Assembly (NCBI RefSeq): GCF_000287675.1
Contig: NZ_ALJL01000016.1
Location: 303,894-367,893, forward strand
Source of the DNA: Lachnoanaerobaculum sp. ICM7
Lineage (GTDB): Bacteria; Bacillota; Clostridia; Lachnospirales; Lachnospiraceae
DNA length: 64,000 bases
Direction: 5' to 3'
In this document: positions 42,402 to 50,623 of the stretch, piece by piece
How positions within the stretch are numbered: position 1 is the first letter of the stretch
Layout: the number at the start of each line of letters is the position of its first letter
The notes under the pieces: model-generated
The model's input: only the letters and a program-made list of their open reading frames with translations
Databases searched by the model: none
Told to the model about the DNA's origin: nothing
Translations under genes and position numbers: made by a program

Positions 42402-44117
42402 TTAAGCTAAACTCTTCTTTATTTCATTTGCTATTTTACTCTCAAGTTCTCTTGCACTTGCTTCATTCTCACTGCTTATAGCAAGATAAAGCTTTAACTT
42501 AGGCTCGGTTCCTGAAGGTCTGAGTACTGCGGATGAGTTGCCCTCAAGCATATACTTGATAACATTTGACTTAGGTAAGTCTATTGCTTTTTTCTCACCT
42601 GTAGCAAGATTTGTCTGAGTGGAAGTCTCATAATCTCTTACTTCCAAAACCTTTACCCCTGCAATTTCCTTTGGAGTATTGTTTCTGAAAGTATCCATTA
42701 TTGCATCCATCTTCTTCATTCCGCTCTCGCCTTCAAACTCGAATGAATAAAGTGTGTTCAGATAATATCCGTACTTCTCATATAATCCGTTAAGTACATC
42801 AAGTAATGACTTGTTCTCAGCCTTATAGTATGCAAACATCTGTGCAATCAGATATGCTCCGTTTACAGCATCCTTATCTCTTACATAGCTTCCTGAAAGA
42901 TATCCGTAGCTCTCCTCAAATCCAAGGAGGTATCTGTCAACTTCGCCGTCTTTTTCAAGATTTGCAATCTGATCTCCGATATATTTAAATCCTGTAAGCA
43001 CATCTCTTGTCTCGATACCGTAGTTATCTGCAACTCTGTTTACAAGATCCGTAGTAACTATTGTTTTAACAACTACAGGCTTCTTAGGCATAATTCCCAT
43101 TGCAACTTTTCTCTTTGCAATAAAGTCTGTAAGTAAAACTCCAACTTCATTTCCTGAGAAGAGTCTGAAATCATCTCCCTGCTTTACTGCAATACCTACT
43201 CTGTCACAGTCAGGGTCTGTAGCAATAAGGATATCCGCTCCAACCTCCTTAGCAACATTTAAACCTACTTCAAGAGCTTCTCTTATCTCAGGATTTGGAT
43301 ATGGGCAGGTTGGGAAATCTCCGTTTGGAGTAGCCTGCTCCTTTACTATCTCAATATTTGTAAATCCGTTTTTCTTAAGACAGGTTGTAACACATCTTAA
43401 ACCTGTTCCGTAAAGAGGTGTATAAGCAATTTTTACATTCTTATCAACATCATCACCTATAAAAGTCTGTGTTGAAACCGCATCCATAAAGGCATTAAAG
43501 GTATCTTCACTTATATACTCGATAATACCCGACTTAAGGCCTTCCTCAAAATCAACCAGCTCATAGTTTGAGAATGTCTCCACACTGTTTATCTCATCAA
43601 GTATTCTGTCTGCCGCCTCATTGGCTATCTGACATCCGTCAGCACCGTATACCTTATAGCCGTTGTATTTTGCAGGGTTGTGGCTGGCTGTTACCATTAT
43701 ACCGCCGTCACATCCGAGCTCTCTTACCGCAAAAGAAAGTGCAGGTGTAGGCATAAGCTCTTTCCAGATATATACCTTGATTCCCGCTCCTGCAAATATA
43801 CTTGCCGCTCTTTTTGCAAATACATCTGAATTGTTTCTGCTGTCATATGATATGGCAAGCTTAGGAGCCTTTGATATGGAATTTATATAATTTGCCAAAC
43901 CTCTGCTGGCCTTTCCAACAGTATAAATATTCATTCTGTTGCTTCCAACTCCAAGCACGCCTCTAAGACCGCCTGTACCGAATGCCAATTCCTTATAAAA
44001 TCTGTCATTGATAGCCTCTTCATCATTTGCAATGGATGCCATCTCTTTTACAAGAGCCTCATCAGCCAAGTCGGCATTTTTCCAAGTCTCATAAGCCTTT
44101 TTTGTAAGTTCGTTCAT
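42402..44117 (-). CDS. Phosphoglucomutase/phosphomannomutase (alpha-D-phosphohexomutase)
   Basis: Interconverts glucose 1- and 6-phosphate (or mannose forms). All four family loops are present in 571 residues: the phosphoserine loop MVTASHNPAKYNGYK, the metal loop TDPDCDRVGIA, the sugar loop GFEESYGYLSG, and the phosphate loop RPSGTEPKLKLY. The size and the start (NELTKKAYETWKNADLADEA) are of the PgcA type that serves UDP-glucose and wall-glycan synthesis. A single-gene unit with its own terminator; a dyad (44156-44180, TTTGATAT/ATATCAAA) lies upstream. Confidence 0.93.
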   Translation of the reverse strand: MNELTKKAYETWKNADLADEALVKEMASIANDEEAINDRFYKELAFGTGGLRGVLGVGSNRMNIYTVGKASRGLANYINSISKAPKLAISYDSRNNSDVFAKRAASIFAGAGIKVYIWKELMPTPALSFAVRELGCDGGIMVTASHNPAKYNGYKVYGADGCQIANEAADRILDEINSVETFSNYELVDFEEGLKSGIIEYISEDTFNAFMDAVSTQTFIGDDVDKNVKIAYTPLYGTGLRCVTTCLKKNGFTNIEIVKEQATPNGDFPTCPYPNPEIREALEVGLNVAKEVGADILIATDPDCDRVGIAVKQGDDFRLFSGNEVGVLLTDFIAKRKVAMGIMPKKPVVVKTIVTTDLVNRVADNYGIETRDVLTGFKYIGDQIANLEKDGEVDRYLLGFEESYGYLSGSYVRDKDAVNGAYLIAQMFAYYKAENKSLLDVLNGLYEKYGYYLNTLYSFEFEGESGMKKMDAIMDTFRNNTPKEIAGVKVLEVRDYETSTQTNLATGEKKAIDLPKSNVIKYMLEGNSSAVLRPSGTEPKLKLYLAISSENEASARELESKIANEIKKSLA

Positions 44118-44155
44118 AATGCTCCTTTCATAGGAAATGTGTCCCTTTTCACCAT

Positions 44156-44180
44156 TTTGATATGGTAATATAATATCAAA
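44156..44180. promoter_or_regulatory. Inverted repeat between ogg and the phosphoglucomutase gene
   Basis: TTTGATAT and ATATCAAA separated by 9 nt, between the glycosylase stop and the mutase ribosome site. It could be an operator or a weak terminator. No function is assigned. Confidence 0.35.
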
Positions 44181-44188
44181 TTTCTATG

Positions 44189-45037
44189 CTAATTACTACT
44201 ATGTTTCACACTTTCTCTGCCATAATAGAAAATATATTGTTGAATAACACCTGCATAGCCTTCATAAAGCTCCAGTGGGAATTCTCCGTCATAGTGCTCA
44301 TCAATCATTCTCTTTATCCATACATCTATAGGAAAGGCCGCAATTCTGTGATAACCGAATAATGCCACACAGTTTGCCACCTTTATACCGACTCCCTTAA
44401 GACTCATTAAAGCGGCTAAAAGTTCCGTATCGTTAAGCTTTGCAAGTGCCTCAAGTTCTATATCTTTTCTGAATACCGCCTTTGCAGTCGACTCTATATA
44501 TGGGCTTCGGTATCCGAGTGAGCAGGCATTTAACTCGTCAATACTTGCATTTGCTAAAGCCTCAGGGGTTGGAAAGCTGTAAAATTCCGTATCAGGATCA
44601 ATGTTTTTTATAAAATCAGGAACCTGCATATCTATTTTTTTTCCGTAGACCTTTGAAAGCTTTTCAACCGATGATTTAATAGCCGGTATACTCTTTCTTT
44701 GTGAAATAATAAATGATATAAGCATTTCCCATTTATCCTGATTTAATATACGAATTCCATATGAATATTCTGTCGCATTTATTAAAAACAGATCGCTCTT
44801 TGGAATATTCTTCTCATACTCTTTATAATCAAGTCTAAGGTCAAAATAATCCAGCCAAAAATTATTAAACTCCTCTTCACTGCAAGAGAGTATATATCCG
44901 TCCCCGTCCTCTTTTATAAACAGCAGCTTATCACCTGCCACAAGACTGAATTCATCCTCATAAATATTAAATCTAAATATCTGTCCGCTGTCTGCAATCT
45001 TTCTCATATCAAGATGTGGGTATTCTATTCTAAACAT
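44189..45037 (-). CDS. ogg: 8-oxoguanine DNA glycosylase (OGG1-type)
   Basis: Base-excision glycosylase/lyase. It has an N-terminal OGG_N domain (DSGQIFRFNIYEDEFSLVAG, NATEYSYGIRIL) and a C-terminal HhH-GPD domain with LMSLKGVGIKVANCVALFGY. Within the latter, the Lys after the hairpin is the expected Schiff-base residue, and the catalytic Asp is in FPIDVWIKRM. Its length of 282 residues matches bacterial OGG1 homologues. It overlaps the pseudouridine synthase by 8 nt and is the last gene of the copA transcript. Confidence 0.92.
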   Translation of the reverse strand: MFRIEYPHLDMRKIADSGQIFRFNIYEDEFSLVAGDKLLFIKEDGDGYILSCSEEEFNNFWLDYFDLRLDYKEYEKNIPKSDLFLINATEYSYGIRILNQDKWEMLISFIISQRKSIPAIKSSVEKLSKVYGKKIDMQVPDFIKNIDPDTEFYSFPTPEALANASIDELNACSLGYRSPYIESTAKAVFRKDIELEALAKLNDTELLAALMSLKGVGIKVANCVALFGYHRIAAFPIDVWIKRMIDEHYDGEFPLELYEGYAGVIQQYIFYYGRESVKHSSN

Positions 45038-45923
45038 AATTCTTTCCTATCTTTTCTTTAAAATCTATTGGTAAATCACATTCCAAATACATTCTCTCAC
45101 CTGTTATAGGATGTATAAATTCAAGGCTTTTTGAATGTAGGAGCGGTCTTACAAAATTTTTACCGTAATCATCTTCATTATACAAATAATCTCCTACAAG
45201 CGGTGCACCTATATGACTCATATGTACACGTATCTGATGTGTTCTGCCTGTTTTGAGTCTAAGCTCTATTAAAGAATATTTTTCAAATCTTTGCAATACT
45301 TTAAAATATGTCACCGCCCTTTGACCGTCAGGGCTTACTTTTCTTTTTATCAAGGTATCATCTTCTCTGGCTATCGGCAAGTCAACAGTACCCTCATCAG
45401 GCAATCTGCCGTCATCTTTTACTATAGCATTATACACTCTTTTTATCTGCCTGTTTTGCATAGCAATATTTAAAATACCGGCACTTAAGAAATGCTTTGC
45501 CACTATTGTAAGTCCCGTAGTGTCCTTATCAAGTCTGTTAATGCATCTGAAAACAAAGTTTTTGCCTTTATAATAATGCATAAGAGCGTTTGCAAGTGAG
45601 TTCTCATAATTGTTAAGACTTGGATGAATCGGCATATCATTGCTCTTATTTATAACTATAATATCATCATCCTCATATTTTATATCAAGCTTAATATCCA
45701 CAGGTACTATATTTTCGCTCTTTTTATTTTCACATACACGCACAAGAAGCCGGTCATTTACCGCCGGCTTCTGATTCATATAAGCCCAAACTCCATTGAG
45801 CATTATACCGTTTTCGTATTTCTTCAGGTCTATAATATTTGAGGCTGAATATCCCTTTGCTTTTAAATAGCCTTGAATATCCTTATACTCCCCGTCTATT
45901 ATATAAAGAATTTCTCTTTCCAT
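45030..45923 (-). CDS. RluA-family pseudouridine synthase
   Basis: Isomerises uridine in rRNA or tRNA. It has an N-terminal S4-like region (GEYKDIQGYLKAKGYSASNI), then the catalytic motif INRLDKDTTGLTIVAKH near residue 135, with the conserved Asp, and the late LKTGRTHQIRVHMSHIGAPL motif. It is typical of RluD-type proteins at 297 residues, but the exact target base is unknown. It overlaps csoR by one base (TAATG) and the glycosylase by 8 nt. Confidence 0.9.
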   Translation of the reverse strand: MEREILYIIDGEYKDIQGYLKAKGYSASNIIDLKKYENGIMLNGVWAYMNQKPAVNDRLLVRVCENKKSENIVPVDIKLDIKYEDDDIIVINKSNDMPIHPSLNNYENSLANALMHYYKGKNFVFRCINRLDKDTTGLTIVAKHFLSAGILNIAMQNRQIKRVYNAIVKDDGRLPDEGTVDLPIAREDDTLIKRKVSPDGQRAVTYFKVLQRFEKYSLIELRLKTGRTHQIRVHMSHIGAPLVGDYLYNEDDYGKNFVRPLLHSKSLEFIHPITGERMYLECDLPIDFKEKIGKNYV

Positions 45924-46195
45924 TATTTCGTCATCTTCTTTATCATATTTGACAGCTCAGATATCTTATCTTTTCTCTCTTCCTCACTGCCTGTAGCTGC
46001 CGCATCCAAAATGCAACCCTCTATATGGGCTTCCAAAATAATACGGTTTGTCCTTTCAAGAAGAGCTCTGGTGGCAAGAACCTGATTTGATATATCAATA
46101 CAATATCTGTCCTCTTCCACCATCTTTATTATGCCCTCAAGCTGTCCTTTGGCGGTCTTTAACTGCCTTAAAACAGTCTTAGAATCGGCTCTCAT
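45923..46195 (-). CDS. csoR: CsoR-family copper-sensing repressor
   Basis: A 90-residue four-helix repressor of copper-efflux genes. The Cu(I) ligands expected for CsoR are visible: Cys in YCIDISNQ, and His and Cys in EAHIEGCI, giving the C-H-C set. The start overlaps the copA stop (TAATG). A CsoR-type operator lies in the copA promoter (48757-48775), consistent with autoregulation of the whole operon. The nickel/formaldehyde relatives RcnR/FrmR have a different residue set, so the copper assignment is well supported. Confidence 0.92.
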   Translation of the reverse strand: MRADSKTVLRQLKTAKGQLEGIIKMVEEDRYCIDISNQVLATRALLERTNRIILEAHIEGCILDAAATGSEEERKDKISELSNMIKKMTK

Positions 46196-48741
46196 TATAC
46201 TACCTCATAGCCTGCATCTGTAATAGCTTTTTTCACCTTCTCCAAGTCTGTATCGGCACTATGCTCTATTGTAACATTTTTTGCGTCCAAATTCACCAGT
46301 GAATTGCTCACACCTTCTACACCTCTTGTCACTTTCTCCACAGTTGCCTTACAATGCTCACACATCATTCCGTTTACATTAATTACTGTTGTCATATTTT
46401 TATCCTCTTTTCTATTATTTTCAATGAGTTCTATCTCATCATTTTCTACATTGTTTTTCTTTATTTCCTTTGGCTTAAATGCTCTAAGTCTAAGTGCATT
46501 GCTTACCACACATACACTGCTCATTCCCATTGCCGCTGCTCCGAACATAGGACTGAGCTTCCATCCCAGGCTTAGATAAAATACTCCTGCAGCCAGTGGA
46601 ATTCCTATTGAATTATAAAAGAATGCCCAGAAAAGATTCTGCTTTATATTTCTGATTACAGCCTTACTTAAATCAATTGCTGTGGCCACATCCTTTAATG
46701 AGCTGTGCATCAATACTATATCCGCACTCTCTATAGCGATATCCGTACCTGCACCTATTGCAATACCTACATCCGCTCTTGCAAGTGCAGGCGAATCATT
46801 GATACCGTCACCGACCATTGCCACCTTATGACCTGCTTCCATAAGCTTTCTGATATGTTCTTCCTTATCGGTAGGTAAAACTTCGGCAATAACCTTTTTA
46901 ATGCCTGCTTCCTTTGCTATAGCCATTGCAGTGTTTTTATGATCACCTGTAAGCAATACAACATCAATATTTCTGTTTTTAAGAGCCTGTATAGCTTCCT
47001 TACTGTCTTTTTTTATTGTATCCGCAACTGCAATAATTCCAAGCAGTTTGCCGTCTTTACCAAAGTACATCGGTGTCTTACCCTGAGAGGCAAGTTCATT
47101 TCCCTTTTTAAATACTTCCATAAAGTTTTCACTGTTTCCATACTGTTCTTTTATAGCCTGCTCATTTCCGGCAATAATTTTTGAACCGCTTACACTTGCA
47201 ACAATACCTCTTCCGGATATCGCCTGAAACTCTGTAGGTGAAACAATCTCAAAACTCTTTTCCTTAGCCTTTTCTACAATAGCCTCAGCTAAAGGATGCT
47301 CCGAAGCACTCTCAACTCCCGCAGCCAGTTTTAAAAATTCATTCTCGTCTGTATCAAATGCCAAAATATCTGTAACTACAGGCTTACCCTCTGTTACGGT
47401 ACCTGTCTTATCAAGTACTACAGTATCAATACTGTGAGTTGTCTCAAGTGCATCGGCAGATTTAATAAGTATTCCGTTTTCAGCACCCTTTCCTGTACCC
47501 ACCATTATCGCTACAGGTGTTGCAAGTCCAAGTGAACATGGACAGGATATAACAAGTACCGCTATGGCACAGTTTAGAGCAAATGAAAAATCATATCCCA
47601 GTGCCAGCCATACTATGAATGTTATGAGTGAAATTCCCATAACAACCGGTACAAATACTCCTGCGACCTTATCAGCCATCTTGGCAATAGGCGCTTTTGA
47701 TGATGAAGCCTCTTCCACCAAAGCAATTATCCTTGAAATAGCGGTATCCTCACCTACCTCTGTGGCTTTTATTCTTACACTACCGTTTTTATTTATAGTT
47801 GCGGCTATAAGCTTATCGCCTTTCTCCTTTTGCACAGGTATACTCTCACCTGTAATGGCACTCTCATCCACACTCGTACTGCCCTCAATTATCATTCCGT
47901 CTACCGGAATGCTCTCACCGGGTCTGACTATTACAATATCTCCCACTACAACATCTTCTGTAAGTATGTTCTCCTCTACACCGTCACGAAGTACATTTGC
48001 CCTCTTCGGTGATAAATCTATAAGCTTTGATATTGCATCTGTTGTTCTTGCTTTTGAACCTGTTTCAAAAAATTTTCCTAAAGTAATAAGAGTCAATATC
48101 ATGGACACAGATTCAAAATAAAGATTCATTCTGTATTCCGTCACTGTATGCATATCTGCATTATTAAGTGCATAACCCATTACATAGATTGCAATTACTC
48201 CATATGTAAATGCGGCAACTGTACCTACCGCAATAAGTGTATCCATATTCGGTGAAAGATGGAAAAGAGATTTAAATCCGCTTATATAATACTTTCTGTT
48301 TACATACATTACAGGCAGTACCAGTAAAAGCTGTGTCAGGGCAAAGCCTACCGGATTACCCTCACCTGATAAGAATTTCGGAAGCGGTAAACCTATCATG
48401 CTTCCCATACTGAAATACATCAAAATAACCAAAAATACTATAGATACCTTCAACCTGAACTTCATAGAAGTTATTGCATCATCATTGGTCTTTTTTATAC
48501 TCTTCTCTTCTTTTTTCTGTTTTGTAGCTGTAGCCAAAGATGCTCCATATCCGGCATCGGCTATATTTTTTATTATATCATTTGAACTCAGCTTATCTTC
48601 CCTATATTCCACCTGCATGGAATTAGTCAAAAGATTTACAGATACATTCTCCACACCGTCAAGCTTGCCTACCACTCTCTCCACTTTGGCGGAGCAGGCG
48701 GCACAACTCATTCCGGTAATATTATATTTTTCTTTTACCAT
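46195..48741 (-). CDS. copA: Cu(I)-translocating P-type ATPase CopA with C-terminal CopZ-like domain
   Basis: Pumps Cu(I) out of the cytoplasm. The N-terminal HMA domain has GMSCAACSAKVE; eight membrane segments follow, with the transport motif SCPCSLG (near residue 400), the phosphorylation site DKTGTVTEG (near 445) and the hinge MVGDGINDSPALARAD. The C-terminus is unusual: after a charged linker (IELIENNRKEDKN) a complete second HMA domain, MTTVINVNGMMCEHCKATVE, ends the protein. This looks like a CopZ chaperone joined in frame, and an AGAGGA ribosome site before its Met (ATG 46395) may also make free CopZ. 848 residues. Confidence 0.95.
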   Translation of the reverse strand: MVKEKYNITGMSCAACSAKVERVVGKLDGVENVSVNLLTNSMQVEYREDKLSSNDIIKNIADAGYGASLATATKQKKEEKSIKKTNDDAITSMKFRLKVSIVFLVILMYFSMGSMIGLPLPKFLSGEGNPVGFALTQLLLVLPVMYVNRKYYISGFKSLFHLSPNMDTLIAVGTVAAFTYGVIAIYVMGYALNNADMHTVTEYRMNLYFESVSMILTLITLGKFFETGSKARTTDAISKLIDLSPKRANVLRDGVEENILTEDVVVGDIVIVRPGESIPVDGMIIEGSTSVDESAITGESIPVQKEKGDKLIAATINKNGSVRIKATEVGEDTAISRIIALVEEASSSKAPIAKMADKVAGVFVPVVMGISLITFIVWLALGYDFSFALNCAIAVLVISCPCSLGLATPVAIMVGTGKGAENGILIKSADALETTHSIDTVVLDKTGTVTEGKPVVTDILAFDTDENEFLKLAAGVESASEHPLAEAIVEKAKEKSFEIVSPTEFQAISGRGIVASVSGSKIIAGNEQAIKEQYGNSENFMEVFKKGNELASQGKTPMYFGKDGKLLGIIAVADTIKKDSKEAIQALKNRNIDVVLLTGDHKNTAMAIAKEAGIKKVIAEVLPTDKEEHIRKLMEAGHKVAMVGDGINDSPALARADVGIAIGAGTDIAIESADIVLMHSSLKDVATAIDLSKAVIRNIKQNLFWAFFYNSIGIPLAAGVFYLSLGWKLSPMFGAAAMGMSSVCVVSNALRLRAFKPKEIKKNNVENDEIELIENNRKEDKNMTTVINVNGMMCEHCKATVEKVTRGVEGVSNSLVNLDAKNVTIEHSADTDLEKVKKAITDAGYEVV

Positions 48742-48756
48742 ATTTCTCCTTTCTGA

Positions 48757-48808
48757 AACACCCCCACGGGGTATTAGTATAATACACCCTTTAACTATAC
48801 TTTGTCAA
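48757..48808 (-). promoter_or_regulatory. copA promoter with CsoR operator
   Basis: Minus strand TTGACA (48803-48808), 18-nt spacer, TATTAT (48779-48784), then the GC-centred dyad AATACCCCGTGGGGGTGTT (48757-48775), the typical CsoR-binding shape. The dyad covers the start region, so repressor binding would block transcription until Cu(I) releases it. Confidence 0.78.
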
Positions 48809-48888
48809 CTAAAAATATACTTTTTCTTAAATAAAATGACTTTATAGAGAAAAAACCCTTACAAAATGGCTTTTTTGCCTTATTCTTC

Positions 48889-48917
48889 TTGACAAATCAG
48901 CCTAAACAGACTATATA
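48889..48917 (+). promoter_or_regulatory. hup promoter
   Basis: TTGACA (48889-48894), 17-nt spacer, TATATA (48912-48917) on the plus strand, 110 nt upstream of the hup start. A second TATAAT lies at about 48991 without a good -35. Confidence 0.65.
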
Positions 48918-48924
48918 AATTATG

Positions 48925-48949
48925 TTATGAGTGGTATCATATCTCATAA
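48925..48949. promoter_or_regulatory. Inverted repeat in the hup leader
   Basis: TTATGAG and CTCATAA, 11 nt apart, directly after the -10 box of the hup promoter. It could be an operator or an RNA hairpin. A second small dyad, TGCCG/CGGCA, follows at 48961-48978. Confidence 0.45.
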
Positions 48950-49026
48950 TGATTCTATATTGCCGACTGAATCCGGCAGTAATATTTTAGTATAATGTTT
49001 AGAACATTATTTTTAGGAGGAAGAAA

Positions 49027-49308
49027 ATGAATAGAACAGAGTTAATCGATGCTATTGCTAAGAAGATGGATAATTCCGTTACAAAGAAGGATCTTGAGGC
49101 TACACTTAAGTCTTTTGTAGAAGTTGTTACAGAAGAGCTTGCTAAGAAGGAAAAGATCCAGCTTGTTGGCTTCGGTACATTTGAAACATCTGTAAGACCT
49201 GCAAGAGAAGGAAGAAACCCAAGAACAGGCGAGACAATGAAGATTGCTGAGAGCGTAGTTCCAAAGTTCAAGCCGGGTAAGGCACTAAAGGATGCTGTTA
49301 ATAAATAA
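49027..49308 (+). CDS. hup: HU-family DNA-binding protein
   Basis: Nucleoid protein of 93 residues that bends DNA. It starts MNRTELIDAIAKKMDNSVTK, with IQLVGFGTFETSVRPAREG and the intercalating arm NPRTGETMKIAESVVPKFKP, all family hallmarks. A strong AGGAGG lies 6 nt before the ATG. Its stop overlaps the start of rqcP by one base (TAATG), an arrangement common in Clostridia. Confidence 0.96.
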   Translation: MNRTELIDAIAKKMDNSVTKKDLEATLKSFVEVVTEELAKKEKIQLVGFGTFETSVRPAREGRNPRTGETMKIAESVVPKFKPGKALKDAVNK

Positions 49309-49547
49309 TGCGTATTGACAAGTTTTTAAAGGTTTCACGAGTAATCAAAAGACGCACAATAGCCAATGAAGCATGTGATGCCGGAAGAGTTCTTATCAAT
49401 GATAAGGTCGTAAAAGCATCTGCTGAAGTAAAAGTAGGGGATATTGTAGAAGTATTATTCGGTGGCAAGTCTGTAAAATTTGAGGTACTTTCCCTAAAGG
49501 AAACCACCAAAAAAGATGAGGCACAGGAATTATTTAAATATCTTTAG
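49308..49547 (+). CDS. rqcP: S4-domain RNA-binding protein RqcP
   Basis: A 79-residue S4 domain protein (MRIDKFLKVSRVIKRRTIAN, then AGRVLINDKVVKASAEVKVG). RqcP works with RqcH to add alanine tails to stalled chains on the 50S subunit. The hup-rqcP linkage with overlapping codons is conserved and helps to distinguish it from other short S4 proteins (Hsp15-like). RqcH is not in the window. Confidence 0.88.
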   Translation: MRIDKFLKVSRVIKRRTIANEACDAGRVLINDKVVKASAEVKVGDIVEVLFGGKSVKFEVLSLKETTKKDEAQELFKYL

Positions 49548-49574
49548 TAAATAGCCGGTTTAACCGGTACAGAC

Positions 49575-49617
49575 AATGCCGTATTAGGTTGTGAATACAA
49601 CCAAGCGGCATTTTTTA
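49575..49617 (+). terminator. Terminator of hup-rqcP
   Basis: The outer stem AATGCCG/CGGCATT and the inner stem GGTTGT/ACAACC form a two-part hairpin followed by five to six T. Confidence 0.88.
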
Positions 49618-49641
49618 TAATAAAAAACAGAGAGAAAAATT

Positions 49642-50529
49642 ATGTGGATTGCAGATAATTGGAATGACTATGAAATACTGGATACTTCAAACGGCGAAAA
49701 GCTTGAGAGATGGGGAGATTATATATTGGTAAGACCCGATCCTCAAGTGCTCTGGAATACGGAGCATACACATCCTGCATGGAAGAAGAAAAACGGTCAC
49801 TACCACAGAAGTAAAGCAGGTGGCGGACATTGGGAATTTTTTAATCTTCCTGACACCTGGAGTATCGACTATGAACTGCCTTCATCAAAAATAACATTTA
49901 ATCTAAAACCTTTTACATTCAAACATACAGGTGTATTCCCTGAACAGGCTACAAACTGGGATTTCAGTTATAATAAAATAAAAGAAGCTACAGATAAAAA
50001 CCGTGAAATCAAAGTGCTTAACCTTTTTGCATATACAGGTGGTGCTACTCTGGCCGCAGCCGCCGCAGGTGCCAATGTAACACATGTAGATGCCAGCAAG
50101 GGTATGGTAGGCTGGGCAAAGGAAAATATGGTAAGCTCAGGGCTTTCCAATGCTCCTATAAGATGGCTTGTAGATGATTGTATAAAATTTGTACAAAGAG
50201 AAATAAGACGTGGAAATACCTATGATGCCATAATAATGGATCCGCCTTCATACGGAAGAGGTCCTAAGGGTGAGATATGGAAAATAGAAGACTCCATATA
50301 TGAATTTATAAAGCTGACAACACAGTTGCTTAGCAAAGAACCGCTCTTCTTCCTTATCAACTCATATACCACAGGTCTGGCCCCCGGTGTACTGACCTAT
50401 ATGATGAAGAAGTCTTTAGAAGAAAATAAGCTTCCTGCAGCAAGCATAGAAGCTATGGAAATAGGTTTACCTGTAAATAAATCAGACTTCATCCTGCCAT
50501 GCGGCGCAAGCGCAAGATGTACTTGGTAG
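49642..50529 (+). CDS. Class I SAM-dependent rRNA-type methyltransferase (RlmI/RlmK-like)
   Basis: A 295-residue enzyme. The SAM loop is VLNLFAYTGGATLAAAAAGA near residue 115, with VTHVDASKGMVGWAKENM and the catalytic motif IIMDPPSYGRGPKGEIWKIE near 195, as in RlmI/RlmK cytosine/guanine methyltransferases. The N-terminal PUA domain of RlmI is absent, so the exact target is open. It is a single gene between two terminators, with an AGAGAGAAAA site before the ATG. Confidence 0.85.
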   Translation: MWIADNWNDYEILDTSNGEKLERWGDYILVRPDPQVLWNTEHTHPAWKKKNGHYHRSKAGGGHWEFFNLPDTWSIDYELPSSKITFNLKPFTFKHTGVFPEQATNWDFSYNKIKEATDKNREIKVLNLFAYTGGATLAAAAAGANVTHVDASKGMVGWAKENMVSSGLSNAPIRWLVDDCIKFVQREIRRGNTYDAIIMDPPSYGRGPKGEIWKIEDSIYEFIKLTTQLLSKEPLFFLINSYTTGLAPGVLTYMMKKSLEENKLPAASIEAMEIGLPVNKSDFILPCGASARCTW

Positions 50530-50539
50530 AAAAAACTTT

Positions 50540-50617
50540 AGAGGCTGTATTTTACAATCATTTGCAGTTGTTTTTAGACTGCTGCAACAATTGTAAAATT
50601 CCCGGCCTCTTTTTTTA
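50540..50617. terminator. Long shared terminator between convergent genes
   Basis: AGAGGC and GGCCTCT close a long stem that includes ATTTTACAAT/ATTGTAAAAT and TGCAG/CTGCA parts, ending in seven T on the plus strand. It lies between the methyltransferase (+) and the phosphatase fusion (-), so it probably serves both. Confidence 0.85.
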
Positions 50618-50623
50618 ATATTC

